From: VAZQ01 sp963835165
Lineage (GTDB): Bacteria > Pseudomonadota > Alphaproteobacteria > Rhizobiales > Xanthobacteraceae
Length of the DNA: 64,000 nt
Direction of reading: 5' to 3'
Assembly (NCBI GenBank): GCA_963835165.1
Contig: CAWIGD010000006.1
Coordinates: 1-64,000, forward strand
The notes under the pieces are model-generated. The model saw nothing but the letters and a program-made list of their open reading frames with translations. It was not told where the DNA came from and ran no database searches. Position numbers and translations under genes: made by a program. Position 1 is the first letter of the stretch; each line of letters opens with the position of its first letter. Below, in pieces: positions 52,351 through 62,303 of the stretch.

Positions 52351-54069
52351 GTGAATTCAAACGACACACCGCCTGCGCGCGATCGCGGCGATCGGGCGCA
52401 ATCCGACACCTCGCCGGTCGCGCCCGGGCAAACGGCCGCAGCTTCGTCGCTCCCTCCGGCCAGCGTGTCAGCAGCCGCGGGTGGGCTTCCCATTTCGAGC
52501 GAACCGCCGGCCCCGGATCGTCCCGACCCGGCATCGACGCGCCACCGGGTTGCGAGCGGGTTGCCGCCGCAACCGCCGCCGCCAGGATTAACCACGGGTG
52601 CAATCCGTCCCGATCAACCCTCAGCCTTCTCGGCGAAGGGCGGTCTCGGTCTCCATCCCCCTGGTTCGGGGCCCGCGACGGCGGCCGGAGCGGCGACATC
52701 GGATTTGCCAATGGCGGATAGCCAAAGGTCGGGTAAGATGCTGCCGGTTTCGGCCGCGCCGAGCCCGTCGACGCCTAACCCGGTCACTCCGCAGCCAGCG
52801 GCGCCGGCGCGCGTGGTGCTGGGCGAGCCGGAGCCACCCATATCCGGTCGGCCGGACGGATTTGCGACGTCAGTCATGGAGCCTAAACGCATTACTCCGC
52901 GCAGCCCCCGCGCCGCCCTCGAGCCCGATCAAGTGCCGATGCCAAGCCGCCCTTCGCGGCGGGCGCGCAATCCGCTGGTGATTGTGGGCAATGCCATTAT
53001 CACCGTGCTGGTGCTTCTCCTCATCGTCGTCGGGGGCGCGCTCGTGGTCGGGAAAGGCCGGCTCGAAGCGCCGGGTCCATTGCAAGAAGACAAGATCGTC
53101 AACATCCCGCCGCGCTCCGGCATCATGGACATTGCCGACCTCCTCACGCGCGAGGGAGTCATGGATGCGCATCGGCTCGTCTTCATTGGCGGCGTGCTCG
53201 CGCTCAACGCGCGCTCCGAGCTCAAGGCCGGCGAATATCTTTTCCCCAAGCAGGCCAGCGTCAAGGACGTGGTGGAAACCATCGTCGAAGGGAAGGTGGT
53301 GCAGCACCAGCTCACCGTTCCCGAAGGCCTGACGTCGGAGCAGATCGTTGCGCGGCTGCTGGAGAGCGACATTCTCTCGGGCAACGTCAGGGACGTGCCG
53401 AGGGAAGGCAGCCTTCTGCCCGACAGCTATCACTTCAACCGCGGTTTCACGCGCGAGCAGATGATCCAGCGCATGCGCCAGGCGCAAGACCGGCTGGTCC
53501 GGGAAGTGTGGGAGCGGCGTAATCCCGACCTGCCGCTCAAGACGCCAGAGCAACTCGTCATTCTCGCCTCCATCATCGAGAAAGAGACCGGCAAGCCCGA
53601 GGAGCGCACGCGGATCGCCGCGGTGTTTGCCAACAGGCTGAAGCAGAAGATGAAGCTGCAGTCGGACCCGACCATCGTCTACGGTCTCGTCTTCGGCAAA
53701 GGGGCGCTCGGCCATCCCCTCACCAAGAGCGAGATCGCGCAGCCGACACCGTACAACACCTACATCATCGACGGCCTGCCGCCCGGCCCGATTGCCAATC
53801 CGGGGCGCGGCGCGATCGAGGCCGCGGCCAATCCGGCGCGCACAAAAGAACTCTTCTTTGTGGCTGACGGCAGCGGGGGGCATGCGTTCGCCGAGACCTA
53901 CGATCAGCACCTCAAGAACGTTGCGCGCTTGCGCTCGTTGGAGAGCGAGCAGAGGGGAGAGGCGTCGACTCCCGATGTGCAAGCGCCTGCGCCGGGACGC
54001 GTGGCGCCCGCGCAACGGGGCAAACGCGGCGCGAACGGCTCGTCACGGGCGGCCGGCGCGGCGCAATAG
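52351..54069 (+). CDS. mltG: Endolytic transglycosylase MltG
   Basis: 572 residues from GTG 52351. The first ~205 residues are cytoplasmic, disordered and rich in P, A and S. One TM segment at about 207-230 (AIITVLVLLLIVVGGALVV) leads to the periplasmic YceG domain: a LysM-like part (IPPRSGIMDIADLL) and the catalytic part with the conserved glutamate near 410 in ASIIEKETGKPEER, SDPTIVYGL, YNTYIIDGLPPGPIANPG. Cuts nascent glycan strands and so sets their length. The family is usually about 340-430 residues; the extra length is the N-terminal tail. Confidence 0.95.
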   Translation: MNSNDTPPARDRGDRAQSDTSPVAPGQTAAASSLPPASVSAAAGGLPISSEPPAPDRPDPASTRHRVASGLPPQPPPPGLTTGAIRPDQPSAFSAKGGLGLHPPGSGPATAAGAATSDLPMADSQRSGKMLPVSAAPSPSTPNPVTPQPAAPARVVLGEPEPPISGRPDGFATSVMEPKRITPRSPRAALEPDQVPMPSRPSRRARNPLVIVGNAIITVLVLLLIVVGGALVVGKGRLEAPGPLQEDKIVNIPPRSGIMDIADLLTREGVMDAHRLVFIGGVLALNARSELKAGEYLFPKQASVKDVVETIVEGKVVQHQLTVPEGLTSEQIVARLLESDILSGNVRDVPREGSLLPDSYHFNRGFTREQMIQRMRQAQDRLVREVWERRNPDLPLKTPEQLVILASIIEKETGKPEERTRIAAVFANRLKQKMKLQSDPTIVYGLVFGKGALGHPLTKSEIAQPTPYNTYIIDGLPPGPIANPGRGAIEAAANPARTKELFFVADGSGGHAFAETYDQHLKNVARLRSLESEQRGEASTPDVQAPAPGRVAPAQRGKRGANGSSRAAGAAQ

Positions 54070-54169
54070 CGCCGGTTTCGCCGGCACGCCCCGGCTCTTG
54101 TGACCGCTGCGCCCCGCCGGTAAGGTCGCCTCGATTCCGTCATCCAAGATTTTCTGCGGGTAGAGGCCG

Positions 54170-55057
54170 ATGGCGCTCTCGAGCATGACCGGCTTCGCGC
54201 GTGGCCACGGCGTAAACGGCACCTATAGCTGGGCCTGGGAGCTCAAGTCGGTCAACGCGAAGGGACTGGATCTGAGGCTGCGTCTGCCGCCGGGTTGGGA
54301 CGCCGTCGAGGGGCCGTCGCGCAACATTGCGGCGCAGGTGCTCGCGCGCGGCACGGTCTATGGAACGCTCACCGCCGGGCGGCAGGGCGTTGCACCCGTC
54401 GTGCGCGTCAACGAACCGGTGCTGGCGGCCGTGCTCGCAACCATCAACGCCCTCGCCGGGCGAGTGGATGCCGCCAAGCCACGGCTCGATGGAATCCTTT
54501 CACTCAAAGGGGTGGTCGAGGTCATCGACGAGGACGAGCAGGAGGACGAGCGCCAGGCCGCCGAAGCGGCGGTCATCGCCGGGTTCCGTGCGACGGTGGC
54601 TGAGCTTGCCGCGATGCGCCGGCACGAAGGCGAGGCGCTGGGCCAAATCCTGACCCAGCGTGTGAAGGAGATCGCCACGCTCGCCGCCCGGGCGGACGCG
54701 GCGCCGGGCCGCCGGCCCGAGGCGATCAAGGCGCGCATCGCCGAGCAGGTCGCAGTTCTGCTCGACACATCCAACCGGTTCGACCCCGACCGCCTGCATC
54801 AGGAGGCGATCCTCATCGCCAGCAAGGCCGACATCCGCGAGGAACTTGATCGGCTTGCCTCGCATGTCGCGCAGGTCGAGCGGCTGATCGCTGACGGTGG
54901 CGCGATCGGCCGCCGACTCGACTTTCTCGCTCAGGAACTCAATCGTGAGGCCAACACGCTGTGTTCCAAGTCGAACGATGTGGAGCTCACCAATATCGGC
55001 CTGGAGCTCAAGAGCGTCGTCGAACAGTTCCGCGAGCAGGTGCAGAACCTGGAATGA
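54170..55057 (+). CDS. yicC: YicC family endoribonuclease
   Basis: 295 residues. SSMTGFARGHG at the N-terminus, WELKSVNAKGLDLRLRLP, and the C-terminal DUF1732 part with DPDRLHQEAILIASKADIREELDRL and REANTLCSKSNDVELTNIGLELKxxVEQFREQVQN-type ending. YicC proteins are RNA endonucleases. Four bases separate its stop from gmk, a common pair. Confidence 0.95.
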   Translation: MALSSMTGFARGHGVNGTYSWAWELKSVNAKGLDLRLRLPPGWDAVEGPSRNIAAQVLARGTVYGTLTAGRQGVAPVVRVNEPVLAAVLATINALAGRVDAAKPRLDGILSLKGVVEVIDEDEQEDERQAAEAAVIAGFRATVAELAAMRRHEGEALGQILTQRVKEIATLAARADAAPGRRPEAIKARIAEQVAVLLDTSNRFDPDRLHQEAILIASKADIREELDRLASHVAQVERLIADGGAIGRRLDFLAQELNREANTLCSKSNDVELTNIGLELKSVVEQFREQVQNLE

Positions 55058-55061
55058 GCCC

Positions 55062-55724
55062 ATGACGACGGCAGGGGGCGGTCACCAACAAGCCGATGCA
55101 ATAGCCCGCCGCGGGCTTATGCTGGTGCTGTCTTCGCCGTCGGGCGCAGGCAAGACCACGCTGTCGCGCAAGCTCCTCGCGGCCGATCCGGGCGTCGAGC
55201 TTTCGATCTCGGTGACGACGCGCAAGCAGAGGCCGGGCGAGATCGACGGCCGCGACTACCATTTCATCGATGCGGCGCGCTTCGATGCAATGATCGCAAA
55301 CGGCGAATTGCTGGAGTGGGCGCAGGTATTCGGCCATCACTATGGCACGCCGCGTGCGCCGGTCGAGGCGGCGTTGGTGCGTGGGCGCGATGTCTTGTTC
55401 GACATCGACTGGCAGGGAACGCAGCAGCTTCGCGAGAAGGCGGATCGCGATCTCGTCAGCATCTTTGTCCTACCGCCGTCAATTACGGACCTCGAGCTGC
55501 GGCTGCGAGCGAGAGCGCAGGATTCCGATGAGGTGATCCACGCGCGCATGGCCAAGGCCGCCGATGAGATGAGCCACTGGGCCGAGTACGATTACGTGGT
55601 TATCAATACCGAGGTCGATCGCGCGTTTGCGCAGGTGCAATCGATTTTGGCGGCCGAGCGCCTCAAGCGCGAGCGGCAGACGGGCCTATCCGACTTTGTC
55701 CGCCGTCTGCAGGCAGAACTGTGA
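55062..55724 (+). CDS. gmk: Guanylate kinase
   Basis: 220 residues. P-loop SSPSGAGKTTLSRKLL, GMP-binding SVTTRKQRPGEIDGRDYHF, EWAQVFGHHYGTPR, FDIDWQGTQQL. Phosphorylates GMP to GDP. The ATG at 55062 follows the yicC stop by four bases. About fifteen residues precede the core compared with the E. coli enzyme. Confidence 0.97.
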   Translation: MTTAGGGHQQADAIARRGLMLVLSSPSGAGKTTLSRKLLAADPGVELSISVTTRKQRPGEIDGRDYHFIDAARFDAMIANGELLEWAQVFGHHYGTPRAPVEAALVRGRDVLFDIDWQGTQQLREKADRDLVSIFVLPPSITDLELRLRARAQDSDEVIHARMAKAADEMSHWAEYDYVVINTEVDRAFAQVQSILAAERLKRERQTGLSDFVRRLQAEL

Positions 55725-55769
55725 CCTCGGACAGTCGGAACCCGCGGAGGTGAAACCAAGAATGTTGTG

Positions 55770-55797
55770 CGCCGGGCCGAGCGCGAATGGCCCGGCG
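55770..55797. terminator. Hairpin between convergent gmk and rsmA
   Basis: CGCCGGGCC (55770-55778), ten-base loop, GGCCCGGCG (55789-55797): a perfect nine-base stem in the 92-bp convergent gap. There is no T run on either side, so termination may be partial or assisted. Confidence 0.45.
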
Positions 55798-55816
55798 GGC
55801 GACGACGGTTGTCATG

Positions 55817-56665
55817 TCATCTGGTCAGCGCGGCAAAGGCGCGTGCGAGCGAAACGAAGCCCTCCACCGGAATGTCTTCGGCCCGGGCGGTGGGCACGAT
55901 GTCCGCGGCCGCCAGCAGAGCCATCGCATCGAGGCCGAGCGACCTCAGACTCTGGCGCAGCATCTTGCGGCGTTGACCGAATGCGGCTTCCGTCACCCGT
56001 TCGAGCGCCCGACGTTCGCAGGCGAGAGGCTTTTCGCGCGGCACCACATCTACCAAAGATGACGTCACCTTGGGCGGCGGCACGAAGGCGCTGCCCGCGA
56101 CATCGAACAGGATGCGCGCTTCGCACCGCCAGCCGACGAGAACGGAAAGCCGTCCGTAGGTCTTGGAGCCGGGAGCCGCCACGATGCGCTCGGCGACCTC
56201 GCGTTGGAACATCAGCACCAGCCGATCATACCAGGGTGGCCATGGGTCGAGCGTGAGCCAGGAGACCAGCAGGGCAGTCGCGATGTTGTAGGGAAGGTTT
56301 GCGATCACCCGCGCCGGTGCGCCGCCGATAAGGGCACGCGGGTCGAATTCGAGAGCATCGCCCGCGACGATCTCCAGGCGGCCGGGATATCGCCCGGCGA
56401 TTTCCGCGAGCGCGGCGACGGCGCGATCATCGCGTTCAACCGCGATCACCCGGCGCGCGCCCGCGGCGAGCAGCGCGCGGGTGAGGCCGCCAGGCCCGGG
56501 ACCGATCTCGACCACGTCCACGCCGTCGAGCGGTCCCGCCGCGCGGGCGATGCGCGCGGTCAAGTTGAGGTCGAGGAGAAAATTCTGGCCGAGGGACTTC
56601 TTGGCTCTGAGACCGTGTCGCCGGATCACTTCGCGCAGCGGCGGAAGATCGTCGATGGCGCTCAT
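55817..56665 (-). CDS. rsmA: 16S rRNA dimethyladenosine transferase
   Basis: 282 residues. KKSLGQNFLLDLNL, SAM motif VVEIGPGPGGLTRALL, catalytic NLPYNIAT and the C-terminal helical domain. Dimethylates two adenines near the 3' end of 16S rRNA. Nine bases after the pdxA stop, as in the lptD-surA-pdxA-rsmA order of proteobacteria. Confidence 0.97.
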   Translation of the reverse strand: MSAIDDLPPLREVIRRHGLRAKKSLGQNFLLDLNLTARIARAAGPLDGVDVVEIGPGPGGLTRALLAAGARRVIAVERDDRAVAALAEIAGRYPGRLEIVAGDALEFDPRALIGGAPARVIANLPYNIATALLVSWLTLDPWPPWYDRLVLMFQREVAERIVAAPGSKTYGRLSVLVGWRCEARILFDVAGSAFVPPPKVTSSLVDVVPREKPLACERRALERVTEAAFGQRRKMLRQSLRSLGLDAMALLAAADIVPTARAEDIPVEGFVSLARAFAALTR

Positions 56666-56673
56666 CAGGGCGC

Positions 56674-57724
56674 TTACGCCCGTCTTCGCGGGGTGTCGTC
56701 GTCAAGCGCAACGGGGCGCGATTGCATCCGGGACGAGAGTCTTGCCGCAAGCTGCAGGGCAGCAATTAGACTTGCGGGATCGGCACGGCCGGTCCCCGCG
56801 ATGTCGAACGCGGTGCCGTGATCGGGCGACGTGCGCACGAACGGCAAGCCCAGGGTGACATTGACGGCGTGGTCGAAGGCGAGTGTCTTGATCGGGATCA
56901 GAGCCTGGTCGTGATACATCGCAAGCGCCACGTCGTAGCTCGCCCGTGCCGCTTCGTGAAACAGCGAGTTGGCCGGCAACGGTCCGCGCGCATTGATGCC
57001 TTCGGATCTCGAGACGCTCGACGGCGGGCCGCACCACGCTCTGATCCTCGTCGCCGAGCGCGCCATCTTCGCCCGCATGCGGATTGAGACCGGCAATAGC
57101 GAGCCGGGGACGGGCAATGTCGAAACGGTCGCGGAGATCGCGTGCGACGATGCGGCCGGTCTCGACGATGAGGTCGGTCGTGAGCCTGGCGACGACGTCT
57201 TTGAGCGCGAGGTGGATGGTGACCGGCACGACCGCAAGCTCGGGCGACCATAGCATCATCACCGGCCGCACGGCCACGCCGGTGGCTTCCTCGACGAGCT
57301 TGCCGAGGTATTCGGTATGGCCGGGTTCGGCGAAACCCGATCGATAGAGCACGTTCTTGGCAATCGGATTGGTCACGATCGCGCTTGCGACGCCCCTGTA
57401 GACGTCAGCCACGGCGCGACGGATCGCCGTAAGTGCCGCGGGGGCGCTCGATCGATCCGGGTGGCCCGGCTCGGCGCTGACCGTCACGCCGATATCGACC
57501 ACGGGCAGCGCGGTCTCGAAGGCGGCGCCGGCCGCCTGTGGCTCCACGACGGCGATGGTCACGTCGGGCGCGATCCGCTCGGCACGGCGCGCCACGAACC
57601 CCGGGTCGGCCAGGAGATAGAAGGGCGCCAGACCGAACTCCGCGCGGCGGCGCCAGGCCGCGAAGGTGATGTCAGGCCCGATTCCGGCCGGCTCACCCAG
57701 CGTCAGCGCCAAAGGCGACGGCAT
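56674..57724 (-). pseudogene. pdxA: 4-hydroxythreonine-4-phosphate dehydrogenase (PdxA), frameshifted
   Basis: From ATG 57724: MPSPLALTLGEPAGIGPDI, AIVTNPIAKNVLYRSGF, GHTEYLG, LAIAGLNPHAGEDGALGDED, then the frame breaks near 57010-57020. The C-terminal part continues in a different frame: EGINARGPLPANSLF, YDVALAMYHDQALIPIKTLAF, GLPFVRTSPDHGTAFDIAG. Length is 1051 bp, one base off a multiple of three. Catalytic metal ligands of both halves are present. Vitamin B6 synthesis enzyme. A sequencing error is possible, as for fabF. Confidence 0.85.
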
Positions 57725-57734
57725 CAAGCCTGGC

Positions 57735-58661
57735 CTACTTGTATTCGAGCATGGCGCCGCGGCGTAACTCCTGCAGATACTGCTTGGAGCGCTGCTCATA
57801 GCGCTGGGCCATGAGGTTCTCTTTGGCCTGACGCTTGCCCGGCGAATTGTCGGCCGTCGATTCCTTCTTGGCGCAAATAGCAAACATCTCGACGCCGAAC
57901 TTGGTGACTTCGGGCGGCGTCAAGCGGCCGACCTCGATGCCCTCGAGGACCTTGCGCAACTCCGCAGGAATGTCGGCCGAGCTGCGGATGACCTGGTCGC
58001 GCACGGCGACGTCCTTTAGTGCGCGGGCGAAGGTGATGCCTTCCTCGCAGCCCTGAAAGCGACCACGCAAGGCTTCTGCTTCGCGTTTGCGCCCATCGAC
58101 AAATGTTTCCGACGATCCCGCCGGTACCAGGAAGAGAATCGGGCGCATGGTGTAATCGTAGCCGACCGTGTCGTCGGGTTTGGTGTTCATTGCGGAGAGA
58201 ATATCTTTCTCAGCGATCTGCAGGCTCGTTTGATATCGCCCGCGTACGATCTGCGCCCAGGCGATGTCGGCTTTGATGCGGCCTTTGAGCGTGGAGACGT
58301 TGACGCCCGACCTGGCGAGCTGCTGGGTCAATTGCTCGGCTGTGAATCGCATGCGGCCCGCCATCGAGGCATAAGCCGTGTCGACTTCGGAAGTCGTGAT
58401 CTCCAGTCCGAATTTCTTGGCTTCGCGCAGCTTGAGCTTCTCGTTGATCAACTCATCGAGGACCTCTTGTCGTGCGGGGACCTTGTGTGTCGACAGTTGC
58501 GTCAGCTTGCTGCGCTGATCGATGTCGAGAGCGGTGATCGGCTCACCGTTGACGATGACGACGATCTGCTGCGCGCGGGCGATGGTTGCCGGCATCGAGG
58601 CGGCAAACACGAGAATTGTGGCGGCCAACAATTTGCGGAATGCCATGAGACTATCAAACAT
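57735..58661 (-). CDS. surA: SurA-like periplasmic chaperone / peptidyl-prolyl isomerase
   Basis: 308 residues. Signal peptide (LLAATILVFAASMPATIARAQ), SurA N-terminal chaperone domain (VVIVNGEPITALDIDQRSKL, EVLDELINEKLKLREAKKFG, MRFTAEQLTQQLARSGV) and a single degenerate parvulin-like segment near the C-terminus (AVRDQVIRSSADIPAELR). E. coli SurA has two PPIase domains; this short form is typical of alphaproteobacteria. Start at 58661 by GGAG five bases upstream. Between lptD and pdxA. Confidence 0.88.
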   Translation of the reverse strand: MFDSLMAFRKLLAATILVFAASMPATIARAQQIVVIVNGEPITALDIDQRSKLTQLSTHKVPARQEVLDELINEKLKLREAKKFGLEITTSEVDTAYASMAGRMRFTAEQLTQQLARSGVNVSTLKGRIKADIAWAQIVRGRYQTSLQIAEKDILSAMNTKPDDTVGYDYTMRPILFLVPAGSSETFVDGRKREAEALRGRFQGCEEGITFARALKDVAVRDQVIRSSADIPAELRKVLEGIEVGRLTPPEVTKFGVEMFAICAKKESTADNSPGKRQAKENLMAQRYEQRSKQYLQELRRGAMLEYK

Positions 58662-58755
58662 CATCGCTCCGTCCGCTTTCTCTCCGATGCAGGGCGTTGC
58701 ATTGCCTGTCCAGCTCTGACCATCCTCCGATCGAACCAGTCTCTCGCCGTGCGCA

Positions 58756-61218
58756 CTATCGGGTGGCGCCCATCGGGGAGACGCCTGGCGCTCCATTGTT
58801 CGTCGTCCCCCCAAGCGTGCGCAAGCTGACCTGCATCATATAGGTGTGGTTGACCGACACGCTGCCGCTATAGGCATAGCTTGTAATATAATTCAGGGCC
58901 AAGATGAGGCAGTCGTCGATGTAGCCGACGCCGATCTGAGTTTGAGTGATCGAGTTGGCGTGAAGATCATAGCCCGCCCCTGCCAGCAGCACCCAGTTCG
59001 GGTTCACCTTCAACCGTGCGCTGCCGAGGATGCCCTCGCGCCGGTCCAGGAACCCGATCAAGGGCTGGGCGGCATAGTTGCCGTACATAACGGTGGTCGT
59101 CCACCGGCCGAATGTCGCGGTGGTCTCCAGCTCGGTGCGTTGCAGGGTGAAATCGTTCTCGGCGAGCCGGAACCGGGACGTGAATGTCAGCAGCGAGTTC
59201 GGCTGGTACGACGCGCGTGCCACATAGTCGGACTGCGCGGTGTCGAGGCCGCTGTTGAGGCCGGTATTGGTCGTGCCCCCGAGTGCAAACGAGTTCAACC
59301 CGTACAGCTGATAGGACTGTCCGAACAAGAAATTGACATTGCCGCCGCGATTGAACTGGGCGGTATATTGGACGCCTACGTTGGCGCGTCCGCCGCCTTC
59401 CAAGCGATCCCAGCCGGAGAACTTGTTCACCTTGAACAGGTTGGAATCATCGAAAATCAGGCTCTGCGCATCCTCGTTGGGGAACGCGCCGACATAGGTC
59501 TCGTTCGGCCGAACAATGAGCTGGGCGATCGGCTCGATGGTCTGCGTGCCCCAGGCCTGCACGTTGATGAGCGGATAGCGGTATTCGACACCGGCGGTCG
59601 GCATCACGCGTCCGATGTCGGTCTGGCCGACGTTGATGTAGTTAGCCACGCCCGGCTGCCCGGCGACGTTTACGTCGGCGACATCGGCGCGCACGGAGAA
59701 GAAGGGGGTGAACATCTGGCCCCACTGGTCGATGACCGTGCGTTTCCAATTCCAGTCGGATGAGAGCCGGGTGTAGGTGCCGGGCACGCCGCGCAGCAGA
59801 CAATTGTTCGCGTTCTTGACCGCGGGATCGGCGCTCGTCAGAGCGCATAGTCCACCGTTGACGGCGGTCTGCGAGATCGCGTCGAAACTGGCGGTATCGC
59901 GGGACACGCTGGTCAGATTGTTGTGAAAGCTCAATTCACCGCCGAATATCGGATTCTTGAACACATAGTCGTGGTCGATCACGGGGTGCACGACCGGAAG
60001 CTGGCCCTGGATGTCGACCGGCGAGAGGCCGTAAAAGTACATCGTGCGGGCGTCGAAGTAGCTGCGGTCGCCGCGGCCCGCGAGGTAGAGCTGGGACAAG
60101 GTGTAGTCGGGCGTGATGAACGTGAGCAGATTGCTCGTCTGCACGTTCTTGAGCATGCCGTAGTCGTAGAGATAGTTCTTGTCCGACAGCACGGTCCCAT
60201 TCCATCCCCAGACCCACTTATCCGAAAGATTGAACTGGCCCGCCGTTTCTATGCTGCCGCGCCAGTCGCGATAGCCCGGCGTGTTTACGAACAGGTCCTT
60301 GTCGAGCTGGAACAGTCCTGTGGCGCGGATGCTGTAGGCCCCATTGAGAACCCGTTGGCGCCACTCGCCCTGCAGCAGCGGACCCTGCCTGGTCGTGATC
60401 ATCGGAGTGAACGTCGCATCGTAATCGGGTGCGAGCGCCCAGTAATAAGGAACCGAGACCCCGAGCCCGTAGACCGAGCTCGTGCTGTAACTCGGCGTCA
60501 GCACACCGGTCTTGCGCTTTACGGTCGGATCAGGCGCCGACATATACGGAAAGTAGGCCATCGGGACGCCGAGGAACTCGAGCCGAGCGTCCTCGAAATA
60601 AAGCATCTTCTCGCCTTGATCGTGGATGATCCGCGCGGCCTTCACCTGCCATTTGGGCGGTTTCTTCGGATCGTCCCGGCACGGCTCGCAGGCGGTATAG
60701 ACGCCGTTATGAAAGACCGTGAAGTTGCCGCTCGTCCGCTCCGCGCGCTCGGCGGCGAAGCGGGTCTGCTCCGGCGCATCCAGTCTCAGCGAATCGACAA
60801 AACCGTCGCGATAGTCGTCGCTCAGATCCATGATCTCGCCATGGGTGACCGAGCCGTCGCCCTGCGTCAGCGTGACGTTGCCTTCGGCATGCAGGCGCTT
60901 GGTCTTCTGATCATAGATCACCCGGTCGGCTTCGAGCGTCGAGTTGCCGAAGTAGATCTGTACGTTGCCGACCGCCGACACGCGCTCGTTGCTGTAGTCG
61001 TAATTGATCTCCGCGGCGCGCACGAGCATCTGCTCCTGCGCGCGATCGGGTCTGACCGGCGGCTTCGGACGCGGCGGAAACACCAGCATCTGGGCGAGCG
61101 CCGGCGACAGGCCCGCCGGGCTGGCGACCAGCATGGCGGCGGCCGCAAGCACAACCAACGCGCCGTACCAGGCGCGTCGACGCGGCAATCGAGGATGGGT
61201 GGCTGACCGCGCCATCAT
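58756..61218 (-). CDS. lptD: LPS-assembly protein LptD
   Basis: 820 residues. Signal peptide (ends near PALAQ), an LptA-like periplasmic jellyroll (INYDYSNERVSAVGNVQIYF, ADRVIYDQKTKRLHAEGNV) and a long C-terminal beta-barrel (LptD domain, SLRLDAPEQTRF to the end). Cysteines in CEPCRD are present but the E. coli disulfide pattern is not evident. Inserts LPS into the outer leaflet. The start overlaps the lptG stop by ATGA. Confidence 0.96.
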   Translation of the reverse strand: MMARSATHPRLPRRRAWYGALVVLAAAAMLVASPAGLSPALAQMLVFPPRPKPPVRPDRAQEQMLVRAAEINYDYSNERVSAVGNVQIYFGNSTLEADRVIYDQKTKRLHAEGNVTLTQGDGSVTHGEIMDLSDDYRDGFVDSLRLDAPEQTRFAAERAERTSGNFTVFHNGVYTACEPCRDDPKKPPKWQVKAARIIHDQGEKMLYFEDARLEFLGVPMAYFPYMSAPDPTVKRKTGVLTPSYSTSSVYGLGVSVPYYWALAPDYDATFTPMITTRQGPLLQGEWRQRVLNGAYSIRATGLFQLDKDLFVNTPGYRDWRGSIETAGQFNLSDKWVWGWNGTVLSDKNYLYDYGMLKNVQTSNLLTFITPDYTLSQLYLAGRGDRSYFDARTMYFYGLSPVDIQGQLPVVHPVIDHDYVFKNPIFGGELSFHNNLTSVSRDTASFDAISQTAVNGGLCALTSADPAVKNANNCLLRGVPGTYTRLSSDWNWKRTVIDQWGQMFTPFFSVRADVADVNVAGQPGVANYINVGQTDIGRVMPTAGVEYRYPLINVQAWGTQTIEPIAQLIVRPNETYVGAFPNEDAQSLIFDDSNLFKVNKFSGWDRLEGGGRANVGVQYTAQFNRGGNVNFLFGQSYQLYGLNSFALGGTTNTGLNSGLDTAQSDYVARASYQPNSLLTFTSRFRLAENDFTLQRTELETTATFGRWTTTVMYGNYAAQPLIGFLDRREGILGSARLKVNPNWVLLAGAGYDLHANSITQTQIGVGYIDDCLILALNYITSYAYSGSVSVNHTYMMQVSLRTLGGTTNNGAPGVSPMGATR

Positions 61219-62303
61219 CCATCCTCCTGGTACAGCAGCGCGATCAGGCCGGTCACGCCGCCCACGGCCGGCGGCAATGCCGCCGCGGTCATCGGACCCA
61301 AAAGGCCGGCCTTGCTCAAGTCTCCGGTGACCTTTGCCATGACGTAAAGCAGAAAGCCTGCTCCGATTCCCCCTAAGACGATCTTCTGCACGCCCCCGAA
61401 GCGGAAGAAGCGCAAACTGACCGACGCGGCCAGAAGCACCATGGCCACGAGGTAGAAGGGCTGCGCCAACAGCTGATAGTACTGCAGTCGATAGCCGGTG
61501 GCGGCAAGGCCTGCCTTCTCCGCGGTATCGATATAAGACGACAGTTGCCAGAACGGCACAGTCTCCGGCGTCGCGAAGCTTTCTCCGACCTGCGCCGCCG
61601 TGAGCGTCGTGCTCATCCGAAAGACGTCCCGCTCAACCGCTGCAACTCCGCTGGCGTAAAAGCGGGCCTCTTCAAGCCTCCAATACCCGGGCTCCAGGGT
61701 CGCGCTCTTGGCCTCGATGCGATCAAGGAAGTGGCCGGAGGTGTCGTGCCGGAAAATGCTGACGCCGCCCAACTCGATGCCCTGTTGACGGCTCGATTTG
61801 GCGTTGATCACCGCCTGGCCGTCATCGTTGCGCTGGCGCACCCAAAATCCGCTGCCGGGATTGCGAAAGCCTTTGTCGCGGCCCGACAGATCGGCCTCGA
61901 GACGGGTCGACAGCTCGCGCAGGTTTGCGGAGATCGGGTTATAAATCGTCGTCAGCGCGATACCGATCAGGGCGGCGATAATGATGGCGGGCGAGATGAA
62001 CTGCCAGGCCGACACTCCCGCAGCGCGCGCGACCGCCAGCTCCAGCCGCCGGGACAAATTCAAGTAGCAGAACATCGCGCCGACGAGGACGGCGAAAGGC
62101 ATCACGCGCTCGGTAATGAAGGGCACCCGAAAGAGCGTGATCTGGGCGATGAGGAAAGGCGACACGTCCTTGATATCGGCGGAGCGCCGCAACAGCTCGA
62201 GAAAATCGATCATCGCGGTCAGCACCAAGGTGCCCGCGAACACGGCAAGAACCGCAGAAAGGAAGCGCCAACCGAAATAGCGCGAGAGCTTGCCGGCGAT
62301 CAT
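61215..62303 (-). CDS. lptG: LPS export ABC transporter permease LptG
   Basis: 362 residues. Six membrane helices, three at each end (FLSAVLAVFAGTLVLTAMID, MPFAVLVGAMFCYLNLSRR, FYLVAMVLLAASVSLRFF), and a central periplasmic jellyroll domain. With LptF and LptB it extracts LPS from the inner membrane. ATGA overlaps with lptF upstream and lptD downstream. Confidence 0.96.
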   Translation of the reverse strand: MIAGKLSRYFGWRFLSAVLAVFAGTLVLTAMIDFLELLRRSADIKDVSPFLIAQITLFRVPFITERVMPFAVLVGAMFCYLNLSRRLELAVARAAGVSAWQFISPAIIIAALIGIALTTIYNPISANLRELSTRLEADLSGRDKGFRNPGSGFWVRQRNDDGQAVINAKSSRQQGIELGGVSIFRHDTSGHFLDRIEAKSATLEPGYWRLEEARFYASGVAAVERDVFRMSTTLTAAQVGESFATPETVPFWQLSSYIDTAEKAGLAATGYRLQYYQLLAQPFYLVAMVLLAASVSLRFFRFGGVQKIVLGGIGAGFLLYVMAKVTGDLSKAGLLGPMTAAALPPAVGGVTGLIALLYQEDG

